Assembly: GCF_000524195.1 (NCBI RefSeq)
Contig: NW_020170520.1
Coordinates: 6,181-70,180 of the forward strand
Length of the DNA stretch: 64,000 nt
Direction: 5' to 3'
Source: Echinococcus granulosus
Lineage: Eukaryota; Platyhelminthes; Cestoda; Cyclophyllidea; Taeniidae
Below, piece after piece: positions 46,307 to 58,210 of this stretch. Under the pieces are notes generated by a model that searched no databases, was not told the origin of the DNA, and saw only the letters and a program-made list of their open reading frames with translations. Each line of letters begins with the position of its first letter. Position 1 is the first letter of the stretch. Both the position numbers and the translations under genes were made by a program.

Positions 46307-49300
46307 ATGAGACATGGATATTATGCACTCCTGGGGGGGTTCCTCATCATGTTTTCTCTTGGCCAAATGTACACTTTGGGTGAGTACAGGTATGTTATCA
46401 AAGCTGTGATGTTTCTTAATTCTGAAAACCAAAAATCTTTTTTAACACCAGCCAATATGGCACCTTACATTGTCTCCTTCCTTCACGAGTACGTCGATGC
46501 TAACATCAGTCCAGGCTTCGCCATTTCGCTATCTACAGGTGCTGTCGCAGCCTTCGGCATCACCCTGCCCCTCTCTGGCATCTTCTGGAGCAAAGTCGGC
46601 ATCATGCGATTTGTCTTTGTTGCATGTCTTTTGAATAGGTAAAATGAATAATATGAGCTATTTTTTAAGACATAATGCATAAATTGCCTATATGTCTTTA
46701 TTTTTGCCACCAAAGTGAGCAAAAAAGGGTTATCTTTTCGCTTTGACCCCTTTGATACTCATATGACTTCAAGAATTTGTGCAGCAAATTAAATGACACC
46801 CACATGACAGCACTATGAATGATTCTGAGTGGTTTTACAAGTTAATAGAATGTAAGAGCGCATTTTTTCAGAGCCAAAGACGTTACATTATTCTAAATTA
46901 AAGAGGTAATGCCAAGGTACAGCCTGAAAACATGAAATTAAAGGAAAGTGAATTTGTGAGACCCTCTCTAAGACAAAGCCTATGAACGAACTTCATCCAA
47001 GAGCTGCTTGGCGGACAGACGTTTGAGCCATTCTGCGAAATTCAGATGCATACAGAAGTGCAAATTAATAATCATCTTGTGAATAAACATCAATTTTTAA
47101 AAACCAGAAATTGGATTTTAGGGCAAACATGGGTCTTTGAAAGAGCTATTTTAAAGTGTTAGTAAATTGAAATGAAGTGGAACTTGAAACACGTGCCATC
47201 CACCCACCTATCCATTTATCACCTATCTAATGTCCAGCATTTTATAGGCCTAATTTTATGATCTTCATATGGCATTTTTAAAGGTCATTCAAAATTAACA
47301 ATAAAATTTAGAATAGGAAATTTTAGATGCTGCGAGGTACAACCGCGCATTGGGAAAAGTAGAGTTGAAAGGCATTTGCATGTAGCAGTCATTCGGCAAT
47401 TTTTCTCACCTGTTAGTTTCAACTTGGGAGCTTTTATGACTGGGGTAAGTTGCAAATATTAAATTACCAAAGTACCCCCTTAAAACCCAGGTGAAACCCT
47501 GGCAAAACTTGACACCACCATGGGTGAGATTTAAGGCTTCTTTAAAACAACTTCGGGCGGTTTAATTTGTGGAGATTAAGTTGCCTCTTCTGACGGCTAG
47601 AAAGCTGACACACCGTCAAAATAGATGGCAGAAATTTGACTTCTAATGCCCTTTCTATTCCCAAAATTACATTTCAGCGCCAGTGTATTCTTCTCTGCCT
47701 TCACAATAAGAGTCAACGCAATTCTTTTCTTCTTTACGTACTCAATTTTGGCGGGCATCGCTGTTGGATGTGGATATGGCTTAGTTCTTCAAGTGGCTCT
47801 TTCAGTGAGAACAGAGTTTGCATCGTTGTTTTGACTTTTACCTCTAAAAGCCCTTCATAGCATTGTATTAACCTAATGTTAACAGCAAATTTGGCAGAAG
47901 CTTGCTCAACTTAGTGCTAAACATTTTTGTCGCATTCTATTCAGTGGTTTCCAAAGAAGCATGGTCTTGTAGTCGGCATATGTACCGTTGGCTTTGGCGG
48001 AGGGGTTACGTTGTTACTCCCCATACAAACGATCCTCATAAATCCCAACAACACGTCTCCCAATGCAACTACCGAGTGGGTTTCATCTTTTTCCATTTCT
48101 ACCATCGACACTGATTGCATACCAGGTTAATGAGGCAATGATGATAAAAGAAATTTCTTCCCACATTTTTAGTATGTTCGAGGACGTCAACATGCTTAAT
48201 CGCATTCCACCGTGCCTGCAGATAACCGGCGCCCTAATCACTGGCCTGGAAGTGGTAGGCTGCTGTTTCTTCCGCCAGCGACCATCCGCCGACTCGGAAA
48301 TGGACGAAGAGGAGGTAAAAGATGACACTCACTTCATAATTAAAAGTGGCGAAGCGCGATCGAAAAGAGAAGCAATATCTTAACCTACCAAAGATGGAAT
48401 TTTTTAAAGAGCTAAAGATAAGTCTAATTAAAAGGTGATTTGGCTTTCATTATAAATGGTTATCACAAAGGGCTTATCCAAGCATCAGGATGAAATCCAT
48501 AAAAATTTTATTATTTTTATTGAGCCTCGCAGTTCAGCTCCCTTATTATATTTGCAGCAGACAGAAAATTTCTATTATGCAGCTAAGAAAGTGACTGTTC
48601 AGGAAATTTTTACACATATTAATCCTTGGTGTCACCTTTAAATAAGCGGTCATTTTGTAGGCTTGTGGTCTGAGTAGTAGTGGGACGGGGTGGTAAGGCA
48701 TTTTAGTGATTGTTTTAGACCGCCGTCAGTGACAACAGCAACTACCTTACTCCATCTGAAGAGTGAGTTTGTCGAATTCACCTTACAGTCGAGTTAAGAC
48801 TTGCCTTTGTACCAGGCATCACTCTTCAACAAGCTTTGAGGACGGCAAATTTTTACCTCTTTTGGGCAATCATGTTTCTTTCCTACTTTCCAGTAAATAT
48901 TCTCACGGCTTATATCAAGGTAAGCTTTGGCCAGGAATGCAGGCATTATCGTAGGTGTGAGGTACTTTGTTACCATTGAGTTTTGACTGTTTCCAGTGGT
49001 TTTGTAAATGCTTCACTTGATATTTGTATAATAATTACAGTTTATTTTGGTCAAAAAGACAATTAAAAAAGGTTAGAATTTGTTTTTAAGCCGATTTTTT
49101 TATTAATTCTCTTATAAAGACCGTCGCGCAGACACCAATTCCGGACGACCGATTCCTCATGGTGGTCTCCATTACTGGAGCAGTCTTCAACATAATGGGT
49201 CGCTTCTTCTGGGGTTACATCGCTGATAAAGTGTCATTCAAGGTCAGTTGCCACAATTTTTTGCCTCATCAAAGGTACACCTAGGGGAGAATTTATCTTA

Positions 49301-50449
49301 AGCGCGATTCTTACGCAAGCAAATGACATAAAATGTGCGAGTAAATGTAAACAAATGAAAAGTAAACGACTGTATTAGAAGGTTTTGAAGGCTAAAACCA
49401 AAAAAAATAATGCTTGTTTGCGGTCATCCAGTAAATACATTATTTTAATGAAGGAATAGTGAACTAAAACAGTGTTGATATGAGAAGACTTATTGGTTAT
49501 GATTATGGCATGATTAGTAGTTGTTGTCATTCCTCTCCTGGTATGTGGATCAGGTATCCGGAGGAAATTGCATCGAGTAGACTATGAAGGTGCACCCCAA
49601 GGTTTTGTTTGAAGCCTAACTAATGTGAAACTCAAAATGACGGATCAAAACAACAAATGCCCTTTATTTTTACCTACCAATGACAACAAATTGGCCGATT
49701 TTATATTTCGGGAGGTGTACTTAACTGTAGATCCCAATGATCCTTGTTAATGCGGTTTACGCAGCGGCACTCATCAGTCTGCCCCGCATCCTCTGGCTGC
49801 CGGGCGCTGGGAGGGTGTGCTACGCCATTTGGGTGCCGCTTCTCTTCCTCTGCCTGGCGGGCAATTTTGTGCTGCTGACTTTCGGAATAACCCGGTCCAT
49901 GGGCCCCAAACACGTTGCCAGCATCTACGGTGCCATCTTCTTGGCTTCGGTCAGTTGCGTTCTTGCCTCACCTGCTAGCAGAACATACAAAAAATTTTTT
50001 GGTACGCTGGTAGTTAATTAGGAAAAATTAATGGCAGTAGAATAGCAATTTGGTAAAATAGTGGCAATTGTTAGTGATAAATTTGTACATCTCTTGGCTT
50101 TACTCTAGGTACCGGCTTCTCTGCTCGGAGCCGGAATATTTTCCCAAATTGACGTGAGGAATTGCTTCAATGAAATATTTCTTGCGAACGGTATAATTGC
50201 TCTGTCTGGTAGGTCGTGCTTGCCCAATCACCCGCCCACCTTAAAGTATACCATTTTTTTGTATAAAATGTTGCACAGATTGCATTTAGGCAGCCATTCA
50301 ACCGTGTTTAACTTTTAGTTTCAATCTTCGCTATTTTCCTGCGAGATGACCAAATTCCACACTGGCCGAGGTGGCTACCTTGCAATCTCGATCGTACCAA
50401 AAGTCCTCTTTTTTCACCATCCACGACTCCTACTGAGGTCTGTCTGTAG
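46307..50449 (+). CDS. OFA-type major facilitator transporter (oxalate/formate-antiporter-like)
   Basis: Ten coding exons: 46307-46379, 46452-46638, 47678-47804, 47945-48075, 48173-48314, 48816-48919, 49132-49242, 49731-49949, 50109-50208 and 50319-50449. They encode about 440 residues with twelve membrane segments. Family marks: YTLANMAPYI after TM1, WFPKKHGLVVGI between TM4 and TM5, ALRTANFYLFW at TM7, and the MFS loop GRFFWGYIADK after TM8. Known relatives exchange oxalate, formate or other small carboxylates; the substrate here is unknown. All junctions close in phase except 48314 to 48816, where a phase-0 donor (GAG/GTAAAA) meets an acceptor needing one extra base, so a small exon or another border is missing. 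The exon 4/5 border could instead be 48079/48126 with a 46-nt intron. The first intron (72 nt) is stop-free and in frame. Confidence 0.85.
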
Positions 50450-50696
50450 AGGAAGGACTTCCTACAATTTAAGTAAATGAAAACTGCAAAGTTTTTTTTC
50501 TTAAAAATCGGCCTTAATGGCTCTTTAACTTTGAAAATCCTGCAAAATAACACAGAGGTTAGTGGCTTCAGTTGGAAGTGGGTAATTCTTGATGTATCTT
50601 AGTATTTTCATAGACAATTTTCTATACCTGCTCCAAAATCAACAACATGGAGTGTTTCATCTTAATGGTACATTTTTGTAGGGGTAAAGCTTGTTG

Positions 50697-50702
50697 AATA
50701 AA
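50697..50702 (+). terminator. AATAAA polyadenylation signal candidate
   Basis: An AATAAA lies 248 bases beyond the transporter stop codon, in AT-rich sequence. Confidence 0.4.
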
Positions 50703-53700
50703 TAGGACTGTTGTAACAATACCTAAGGAATCGAAAACTTTTCTGCAAAATGCAATTTCGAAGCGTAAAAGTTGGGAATTAATGCACCTTCAGGAAGTTA
50801 AATAGGGGTCATGGTGACGTGTGAGTATTTTACACAAAGATACCAATTTATTCACAAAAGACGGGACCGAATTTGGGTCGAAATATTGCGGCGGGAGAAT
50901 GGTAGAATGCATTCAAGCAATAAAGTACACGTTTTTAATCTGTTGACTGCGACTTATTTCTACTTTAGGTAACAATTGATGGTTGAGGCTAAAAGGAAGC
51001 CTATGTAGCTGAATTTTTTCAATGTGATGTGTACCAACTCGTCACAGTAACCGAATCTAAAGATCCACCCTCCCTTGTCCAATGTCCAAATGAGGTAGTG
51101 CTTCAATTGTCCAATCGCCTTCACACGCGTCACATCAACCCTGATTGATACAATGTGAAAAATTTTATCACGGAACTGCTCACCTAGCTACCGAACCTTG
51201 AGGCCTCTGTGTGCATTTGGGTTTGCATGCCCGCTAAAACCTTTTACAACAATGGAAGTAAGCACATTGCTTAACATACTTTGGACTTTTAAAATAATAA
51301 CCTAGTGGTGGTAAAGTTCGGTGGAATGGCATTTGGCTCAAAATCACCAAAGTTTACATCACCAGTAGGCTTTGCATTAGAGGAAATAAGACTCCTATCC
51401 GTAGTGGTTTCCTATGTCACCCAAAGAGGAAAATGGGGTATTCAACAATTGATATAAAATTCGTTTCTGGATATTGTGTAAAGGTTTAAATGATTGTAAG
51501 AAGAAAGGAAGACGTCGAATTCCCTAGTCTGAAATATTTTTACTGTCCAGTAGATAACATCATTTTAGTTATTTAAAAACTGTTGACTACTTTTGTTTGC
51601 TTCAGCTGCAAAGCAATGGTAGTAGCTTACATCTAGAAATTTGTAAGATTTGCCTTTGAATCCAACACTACAGCCATTTATAGGTGGCGATGTATAAAGG
51701 ATTGCTCAAATGGTTTGTAGCCATCCAATGAACGTCTCTTTAAGCTCTTGTGTAGATGGTATCGCTAAATCTGGACGCTTAGTTTAAATTTTGGAAGCGT
51801 TTACTTATTTGCATGAACGGATGTCTTGAATTTGTATTGTGAAACCAGGCTTTATTATTCGCCCGAACCCGCAGTCAAAGGAATGATCCACTGAGATAGT
51901 CTTGTGAAAGCGCCTTTTGTATTCCACCGGGCACCGATTTCCGTCAGCGGAATTGGAAAAACCCCGACAAGCGCTGCTACGCCAACTTAATTCACAGGCT
52001 TTTATAAATTACACCGCAATAGACAATCGGTGAGGAATAAATAAGATTGTCATGACAATATTTTTGATAACATAGACTGTAACTTGTCATCTCTGTGGCT
52101 GTAAGCGGTAAAAAGCACCTTTCCTAGAGATGAGTGTAAGCCACGTACAGGTAGATTTAAGTCCGCATGGGAATGTTCAGTTTTATTTTTTACTACGGGA
52201 TAGGCACCTCAAATCGATCTGCAGATGTCTGGTTTGGAAAAGCACTTTGCGCTATCTTCACACTCATAGAAAGTTACCGCCTCCTCTTGACTAAAACACA
52301 TTTCACCAGTTCTGCGAACAGCAAAGGCTGCGTCACATTAAATTAAAAACTTGATAAATAGAATGTGCGTTTAGTTTTTGCTGAGAACCATAAAGGATGC
52401 TTGGGTAACGGGCGAAGGTGGCCACTTCAGACAATGAGGACATCCATGTCTAACCAGCAACTGCGGCCACGTGGAGCAGGTACCCACCTGGAAGAGACCT
52501 GCCGACTTCAATTTCAACACGTAGTCGCTATCCTAAGACAATTTTTCCCACCAAAGGTGACGAGGTGCCTGATATGAAATTTAGTTAAAGGTATGTTTTA
52601 CAAATTCTTGTTATAATTACTTAACATAACGATAAAGCGCAAAATAGTTATGAAAATACTTGAATTTTGACTATATTTAATTTGGCAACGTTGAATGCTA
52701 AATAGCGGTTCCACTAAGACCGTCGGAGCACGCACCACACTGTCGCGGCGACTGTTCTTTGTACGAGCGCACGCGGAAAGATCGTGAGGCGAGGACATCG
52801 CGACCACAAATGCGGGTCTGACGATTTCATTTATGGCCAAACTGCCGAAGTACGGTCACGTGTTACTCACCTGCCGCCTGTACATTAGTCAGCCATGCCT
52901 CTACATTACCTGCCTACCAACTGCACCTCGAGTCCTCATCTTTGGGGAAAGGCTTTGCCTTCTCCCCCTTGGTGGAGCATGATAAGATACAGCTTCTACT
53001 CCATTGCTGCTAGCACAATCCATCAGCTACGGGATCGAAAAAATTTAGGCAAAAGTGATGGGACACGTTTCGATAGTGAAGCATAAAAGAAATCCACCCA
53101 ACTAATCGGTAAGGTACTGCTTCAGCTTAGCCAATGTTTATGTAGAGAACATTTCGTACTTAAACTTGTTTTTAAAAAAAATTCCGTCCCACAAAGGAGT
53201 TGAACAAAGATGATGTGTAAAATGTTAAATTTTGTGAGTCCTCATTTCTATCGTAACTCACAAATAACCATTTATTCTCATGTTCCTTGCCAAAGAGAGC
53301 CATTCGGCAACTATGAAATGCGGTGCCACCGCATTCGTGATCTTGTTTGTACTGCTGAACTGGTCGAATGAACCGTGCAGTCGTCTGCTTGCCATGGCTT
53401 GGGCCTTTTAGACGCACCTCTAACTGTCGCCCGTCTCGTGTTCCTACTCACGTTTGTTCGTTAAAACGTCTTGACGAGAGCTATTTACTACATCCACATT
53501 ACAAACCGAAACCACTTACTTAAATCCTGTTTAATTCCGAGTGAGTGTGAAGTGGCATCTAGATAAGTTCCAATTAGTTTCACCTCCGATGCACACTTAA
53601 GCTTTTTTTTCTCTCAAGTGGCAGTCCATTGACACGCTAACTATTGAGGAATGAGTCATTTAATTCACAATTTTGGATTGAGCAGGAGGAGAATGTCAAA

Positions 53701-54870
53701 AGTTTTTCATGCATTAATTGAATGAGCAGTAACTATGTCCAAATTATTGAGCCCATTGTGCCAAAATCGTTTTAAGGCATCACATACGTCCAAAAAATCA
53801 TTCTCTTTCACTTATGAGTAATTCACGGAAGATCAGTAAATGTGGAACACTTTAAATTAAGCCTCTTCACCGCTTGGAGATGATACGGGCTCAAAAATAT
53901 CTCATTTCAGCATGTTTTCCCACCCATAGCACCTATGAAAATATTTGATCAGCCATTCACGACTTTTAAGTCTACATTTGCAGCAATTTGCTGGAATTTC
54001 AAACACTAAGAGATGAAAGACTTTAAAAAACGTGGCGATTTATTGAAACTTATGTTACTACTACCTCCTCGGGGCACGTACCCCACCTTCAGGCATCTGG
54101 AGGATAACACGAACGTAGTCTTTACACTGATAGAGCCGAAAGGGAAATGAAGCTCGTAGGAACGGAGCAGAAAATACGTTGTGCATCCATATCGGAAATA
54201 AGCCTGATCTCAAGCTATTCAATGCAATGCGGGGCATTTCAACACGTGTTGATGGTTATTTTCATGCAAATCGCACACTTTTTGTTGCACAAATAGGCTC
54301 AGCATTGTGCCAATTCAGTGACACCTTAAAATGAATGCACAGTGCCGCGTTGTGGTGAGCCCTGGTACGTAAGTCTTGACACTGTTTTCGCTGTGTGCCA
54401 CGGAACACGATTTCTTAAGCCATGGATAATTTTGCGTAAATTTACAGACGACTACCCATGCCAGAATTGTGCTGCTAATATGCTGATCTGTCTTTCTGTG
54501 AGTAGATCATCCAAACGGTGCCTTGTAATAACTTACTATGCGCCTTGCGAATACTTTATCTTCATATTCTCAGGATTTGTGGTTAAGTTGTGCTTAATTT
54601 GTGCAGCAGTAATGTCTAGCTTGAATGAACCTGTAAGACCACTATCAGTGTACCCACTTTCATTCTCGTATGCAAATATACCATTTAAAAGGTTTATATG
54701 CTAACCAACCGGCAAACGAGGCAGGAGTGTTCCTCCAATTCCAGCCTTAATACAGGCAGCTATAGAATGGTCATTAACACTGACACTTAAGTATGGTGTG
54801 CTTTACATGCAGAATTAAAAACTTGACCACTGGTAGTAACATTAGGCGTTACTATTATTAGCAATAGTTT
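50703..54870. other. gene-free stretch between transporter and glycosyltransferase B
   Basis: No convincing exon was found. A CpG-rich patch lies at about 52725-52870. The rest is AT-rich with short frames only. Confidence 0.4.
52725..52870. promoter_or_regulatory. CpG-rich patch, no gene attached
   Basis: About 145 bases are dense in CG (GTCGGAGCACGCACC, GTCGCGGCGACTG, GAGCGCACGCGGAAAGATCG, GGCGAGGACATCGCGACC), in contrast to the surroundings. It could be an orphan promoter, an unseen first exon or the GC-rich end of an old element. No frame supports a protein. Confidence 0.25.
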
Positions 54871-54876
54871 TTTATT
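54871..54876 (-). terminator. AATAAA polyadenylation signal candidate
   Basis: TTTATT on the plus strand gives AATAAA on the minus strand, 74 bases after the stop codon of glycosyltransferase copy B. The spacing is normal for a short 3' UTR. Confidence 0.5.
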
Positions 54877-54949
54877 TAACTATTTCTGTTGATCCTGCGT
54901 CTCACCTGCATCAAACCCATTTGGAAACAATTAAGGCAGAGGTAAGCAA

Positions 54950-57900
54950 TTACAGGTGTTGGTGAGAGCAAGACCGATTGGCATAGATACTGGTGTCGAA
55001 AGAGTCCCTCGCGTAGGTTCCTGAGGCAATTTCTCTTGAGAGTTTCGCAAAGTACCATTCCTCCATCCGGTCGTAGGCCTCTGGGTGGTAGTCGGAATGA
55101 AATTTGTTGGCGAAGAGGTGCGGCACACTGCGCAGTAGCGATATGTGTGGCGTGCCGAGGATGCAGACGAAGCGGGTATACTTCGTCGGACAGGCAATTT
55201 TGTAGTCACCCCACACGACGTACTTCGCAAGGAAGCCCAAGTCTGCTTCAGATTTCGGTGGTGGAGCTATCAGACAGGCGCCTGGTAGCTTCAAATGGGG
55301 ATTGTAGGCGAGAGTGGAGAAGAACAATTCATCGGGGTGATCGAAAGCTTTGTGCTCAAGAACAGCAGCACGAATGGGAGCGACGGCTGTTCCTCTCACT
55401 GCCTCATGCAAAAAATCCCTTCGAAATGCGCCGTAAATAGTGCCCTTGTACCAGGATGCCTGAAGAGTGAGCAGGAAATAGCAGTTGTTCTATTGCCTTA
55501 AGGCTCCACCATTATTTCAGGCGTTGGTTGTCTTTCATGTGCAGCTCCTTTCAGAGTTCCTTCAATTCAATTTTGCCAATCAAAAACTGAAATACTTCAC
55601 CACTATTTCAACTGCATCTGTGTACGCACTTTACAGTAACATCGAATTGTCTTTCCTAATAATAAATCTGGACTAATGAAACTTTAGTGGTTTTGATTGG
55701 TAGCTGTCATTCCACTTAATAACTCCTCATCAAGTGAAAGTTACTTTTTCATTAATCAGGTAATTACTCTATGATAGGAGGAGTAGCTCTAAGATTCAAC
55801 TACACAAATGTATTAAAGCCAATTAACCATAGCATGACCTTCTGATAAAGAAGCGCAACGCAAGAATAGCTAGGTAACCCGTTACAAAGTCTATCCGATT
55901 CCAACAATATAAGCAAGCATTCGAAATATTGACTTCGAGAAAAATGCCTTTGCAGTACTTAGTTTGATGAATGTGGGGTATGCATGTCAGGCCGCTGCCC
56001 GTAGAAGGGATAGCACGCACAACCCTAAGTGTCTACTTTTGCTGTTACTACTGGCAATATCTGGCGTGGATACTGTGGACTAGTCGAGACACAATAAGCC
56101 AAGATGAGAGACAATAGTGGTTGTGAGTGTGTGGGCCTAATTGCGCATTGTTAGAACGGGAGTTTCTTGCGAATGAAGTGTCCACTTCGACAGAGGACAT
56201 CGGGAGCGGCGTGGTACGGTGTTGGCGAGAGCCAATGGTGTTAACGCTTCAAATATGGCCACAGGTGATTCAGTGAGGACACCGGCCATAGCGATTTCAT
56301 TCTCAGTCCATAGAATGCTGATCATTCCTGCGAATGCCACGTTTAAGCCCGAATCCCTGACTCACATGAAATTGGAAACCAGGTGCAATTAGCTGTTGAA
56401 ACGGTGAAGCTAATCATTCATACACTCCTTTACATTTGGTCAGTTGGAGCACAGATTTGGATAAACGATTTGACTACGAAGGCGAGGATCTTCCTTCTAA
56501 ATGCGTTATTTTATTCCGTAATTAATACAAGCGTCAAAGCTGTGGAAATGTGTGCATAAGCTCTACAAACGGTGTGAATGCAGCTACAGACTGTCAAGGA
56601 ATATCTGGAGCCTTTACACCTCCCAAGTGCTCCCGGCTTGACTTCAACACCTCTCGTAATTGCAGTAAGACATGCCTCAAGAGTATTGCGTGGATTAGCC
56701 TATAAAGACTCTAGTTGAAAGAATTATCTTTTTCCAGATTTTTTATGCCTGCAGGAAAATTTTACTGTCATTAAATAAAAAAGATTTCAGTGACTTCATG
56801 GTCTGACCCATCAAAGCATCAGTGACATCAACACCAGGTTTCAATCCATCAGTCAAGTCAATTGTCAAATTGTTCAAATCTCATTTTAGATAATTATCTT
56901 CACGTTACTGAGCAATACGTTCTAAATTAACTGTCAATCGCATCAACAGCACAAATTTACTTCAAGATCTTCTACCTGACAGAGATTTATAAAATTAGAA
57001 AATGGCAAAATTTGAGTGAAATTGCGATTAAGCACCTAATTACCACACTGTTGCTCGGTTTTTCCAATTTTCGTCCATAACTCTCCCCTATTACAGGACA
57101 TCCAAAGTTGCCTCCCACTGCTGCACTGTTGAGGATCACTTTCGTTCGAATGCTGTTTAGATGAACTAATGGGTGTTTACGTAAATGGAGATTACGACAA
57201 TGAAGCAATAAAGCCTCCTTGTAATGCAAAAGTCCTCAAATATCTAGACAATGCGGTCCCATTAATAATTAGCCCTCTTTTCCCAAATTACACAAGTAAC
57301 GGCCACAACATTTTGCCGTTCTATGACGGGAAAGAGAATGGACAAAATTATTCTTCTTCTTAAATTTGGTGCCGCCTGTTCCACCTGCTTCATGAATGTT
57401 ATAGCTGCCACTTTCCATGCATTCTTCTCAGTTGAGCAAACAATACTCCCTAAGACAAACGCATATGGAATGCGAATTGAAGTGGCGTGAATAAAGTAAT
57501 AATGACTTTGAACTTACGTTGAGTGGTAGTGTTCTATTTTTTACCCAACTTTGGAACCTCTTAATCGGAGCTGCCTCAACAAGGTTCGACCCATTAAGAG
57601 CCTTTAGAGCTGCCACCAATTCGAGATTGGTTTTTAGAGGAAACTCCTGACCCGCAATGTTGACAAGGTAACCCCAATTGTTATCATTTTGTAGCGCCTG
57701 TTCAGCACAGATTAACTGCGGCCTCAGGACCGACTCGTCGCCCCAATTTACTGCCACCCGTTTTTCCACTGGCACCAGTTCAACATTTGGTCCAAAACAC
57801 GTCGCAATACCCTCCATTGCCTTTTGGAAGGACTGAGGCGAGCGAGAGTCCAAATGGACACAATAGTAGTTGTTTACTCGGTAGATCATGCGCATCAACC

Positions 57901-58210
57901 GAGCGATCTGATACACGTCCTTATGCACCACCATCGTGAATGCAACATTCATGTCACCATCGGGTTGAGTGACCGTGGGAAAGCGTCGACGGAATGCAAG
58001 ACAGTGGGGATGATTGGGTGATGTAATCAAAGCAAAGAAATCTGGCTGTTTTTCGTCCAAGATAGTGCCAACGTTTTTGACGGGGAATAAACGTGACTCC
58101 AGGGGCTCTATGTTCTCCGGTGATTGAGGCCTCAGGAGTAAGATCAACCCACCAAAAAGAATGATCGCTAGGCAGATTTTACTGCCTCTACTTCTTGGCA
58201 CACGAATCAT
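54950..58210 (-). CDS. core-2 beta-1,6-GlcNAc-transferase-like (GT14), copy B
   Basis: Coding exons 58210-57518 and 55459-54950 join in phase 0 across a 2058-base intron (donor AAC/GTAAGT, acceptor CTTCAG) to give 400 residues. The start is the ATG four bases after a 3' splice site; the frame extends further upstream only as intron. A signal anchor at about residues 10-26 (CLAIILFGGLILLL) is followed by a stem and the GT14 domain: FTMVVHKDVYQIARLMRMIY, NNYYCVHLD, CFGPNVELV, WGDES, CAEQAL, INxxGQEFPLKTNLE-like (VNIAGQEFPLKTN), YKGTIYGAFRRDF, DHPDELFF and HLFANKF. Glu275 aligns with the catalytic Glu. Conserved positions lost in copy A (WG, G.EFP) are kept here, so B is the better candidate for classical branching activity. 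The predicted location is the Golgi, building branched O-glycans. Confidence 0.88.

Noticed and set aside
46116..46328. Minus-strand frame with a CxxC pattern antisense to the transporter start
   Set aside because: The cysteines fit no known finger spacing, and the frame overlaps the well-supported transporter exon 1 and its upstream region.
52598..52840. 80-codon minus-strand frame in the CpG-rich patch
   Set aside because: Openness is expected from the local GC rise. No splice signals or family resemblance support coding.
55036..55440. 134-codon plus-strand frame
   Set aside because: It is antisense to exon 2 of glycosyltransferase B, whose codon pattern and family match are clear.
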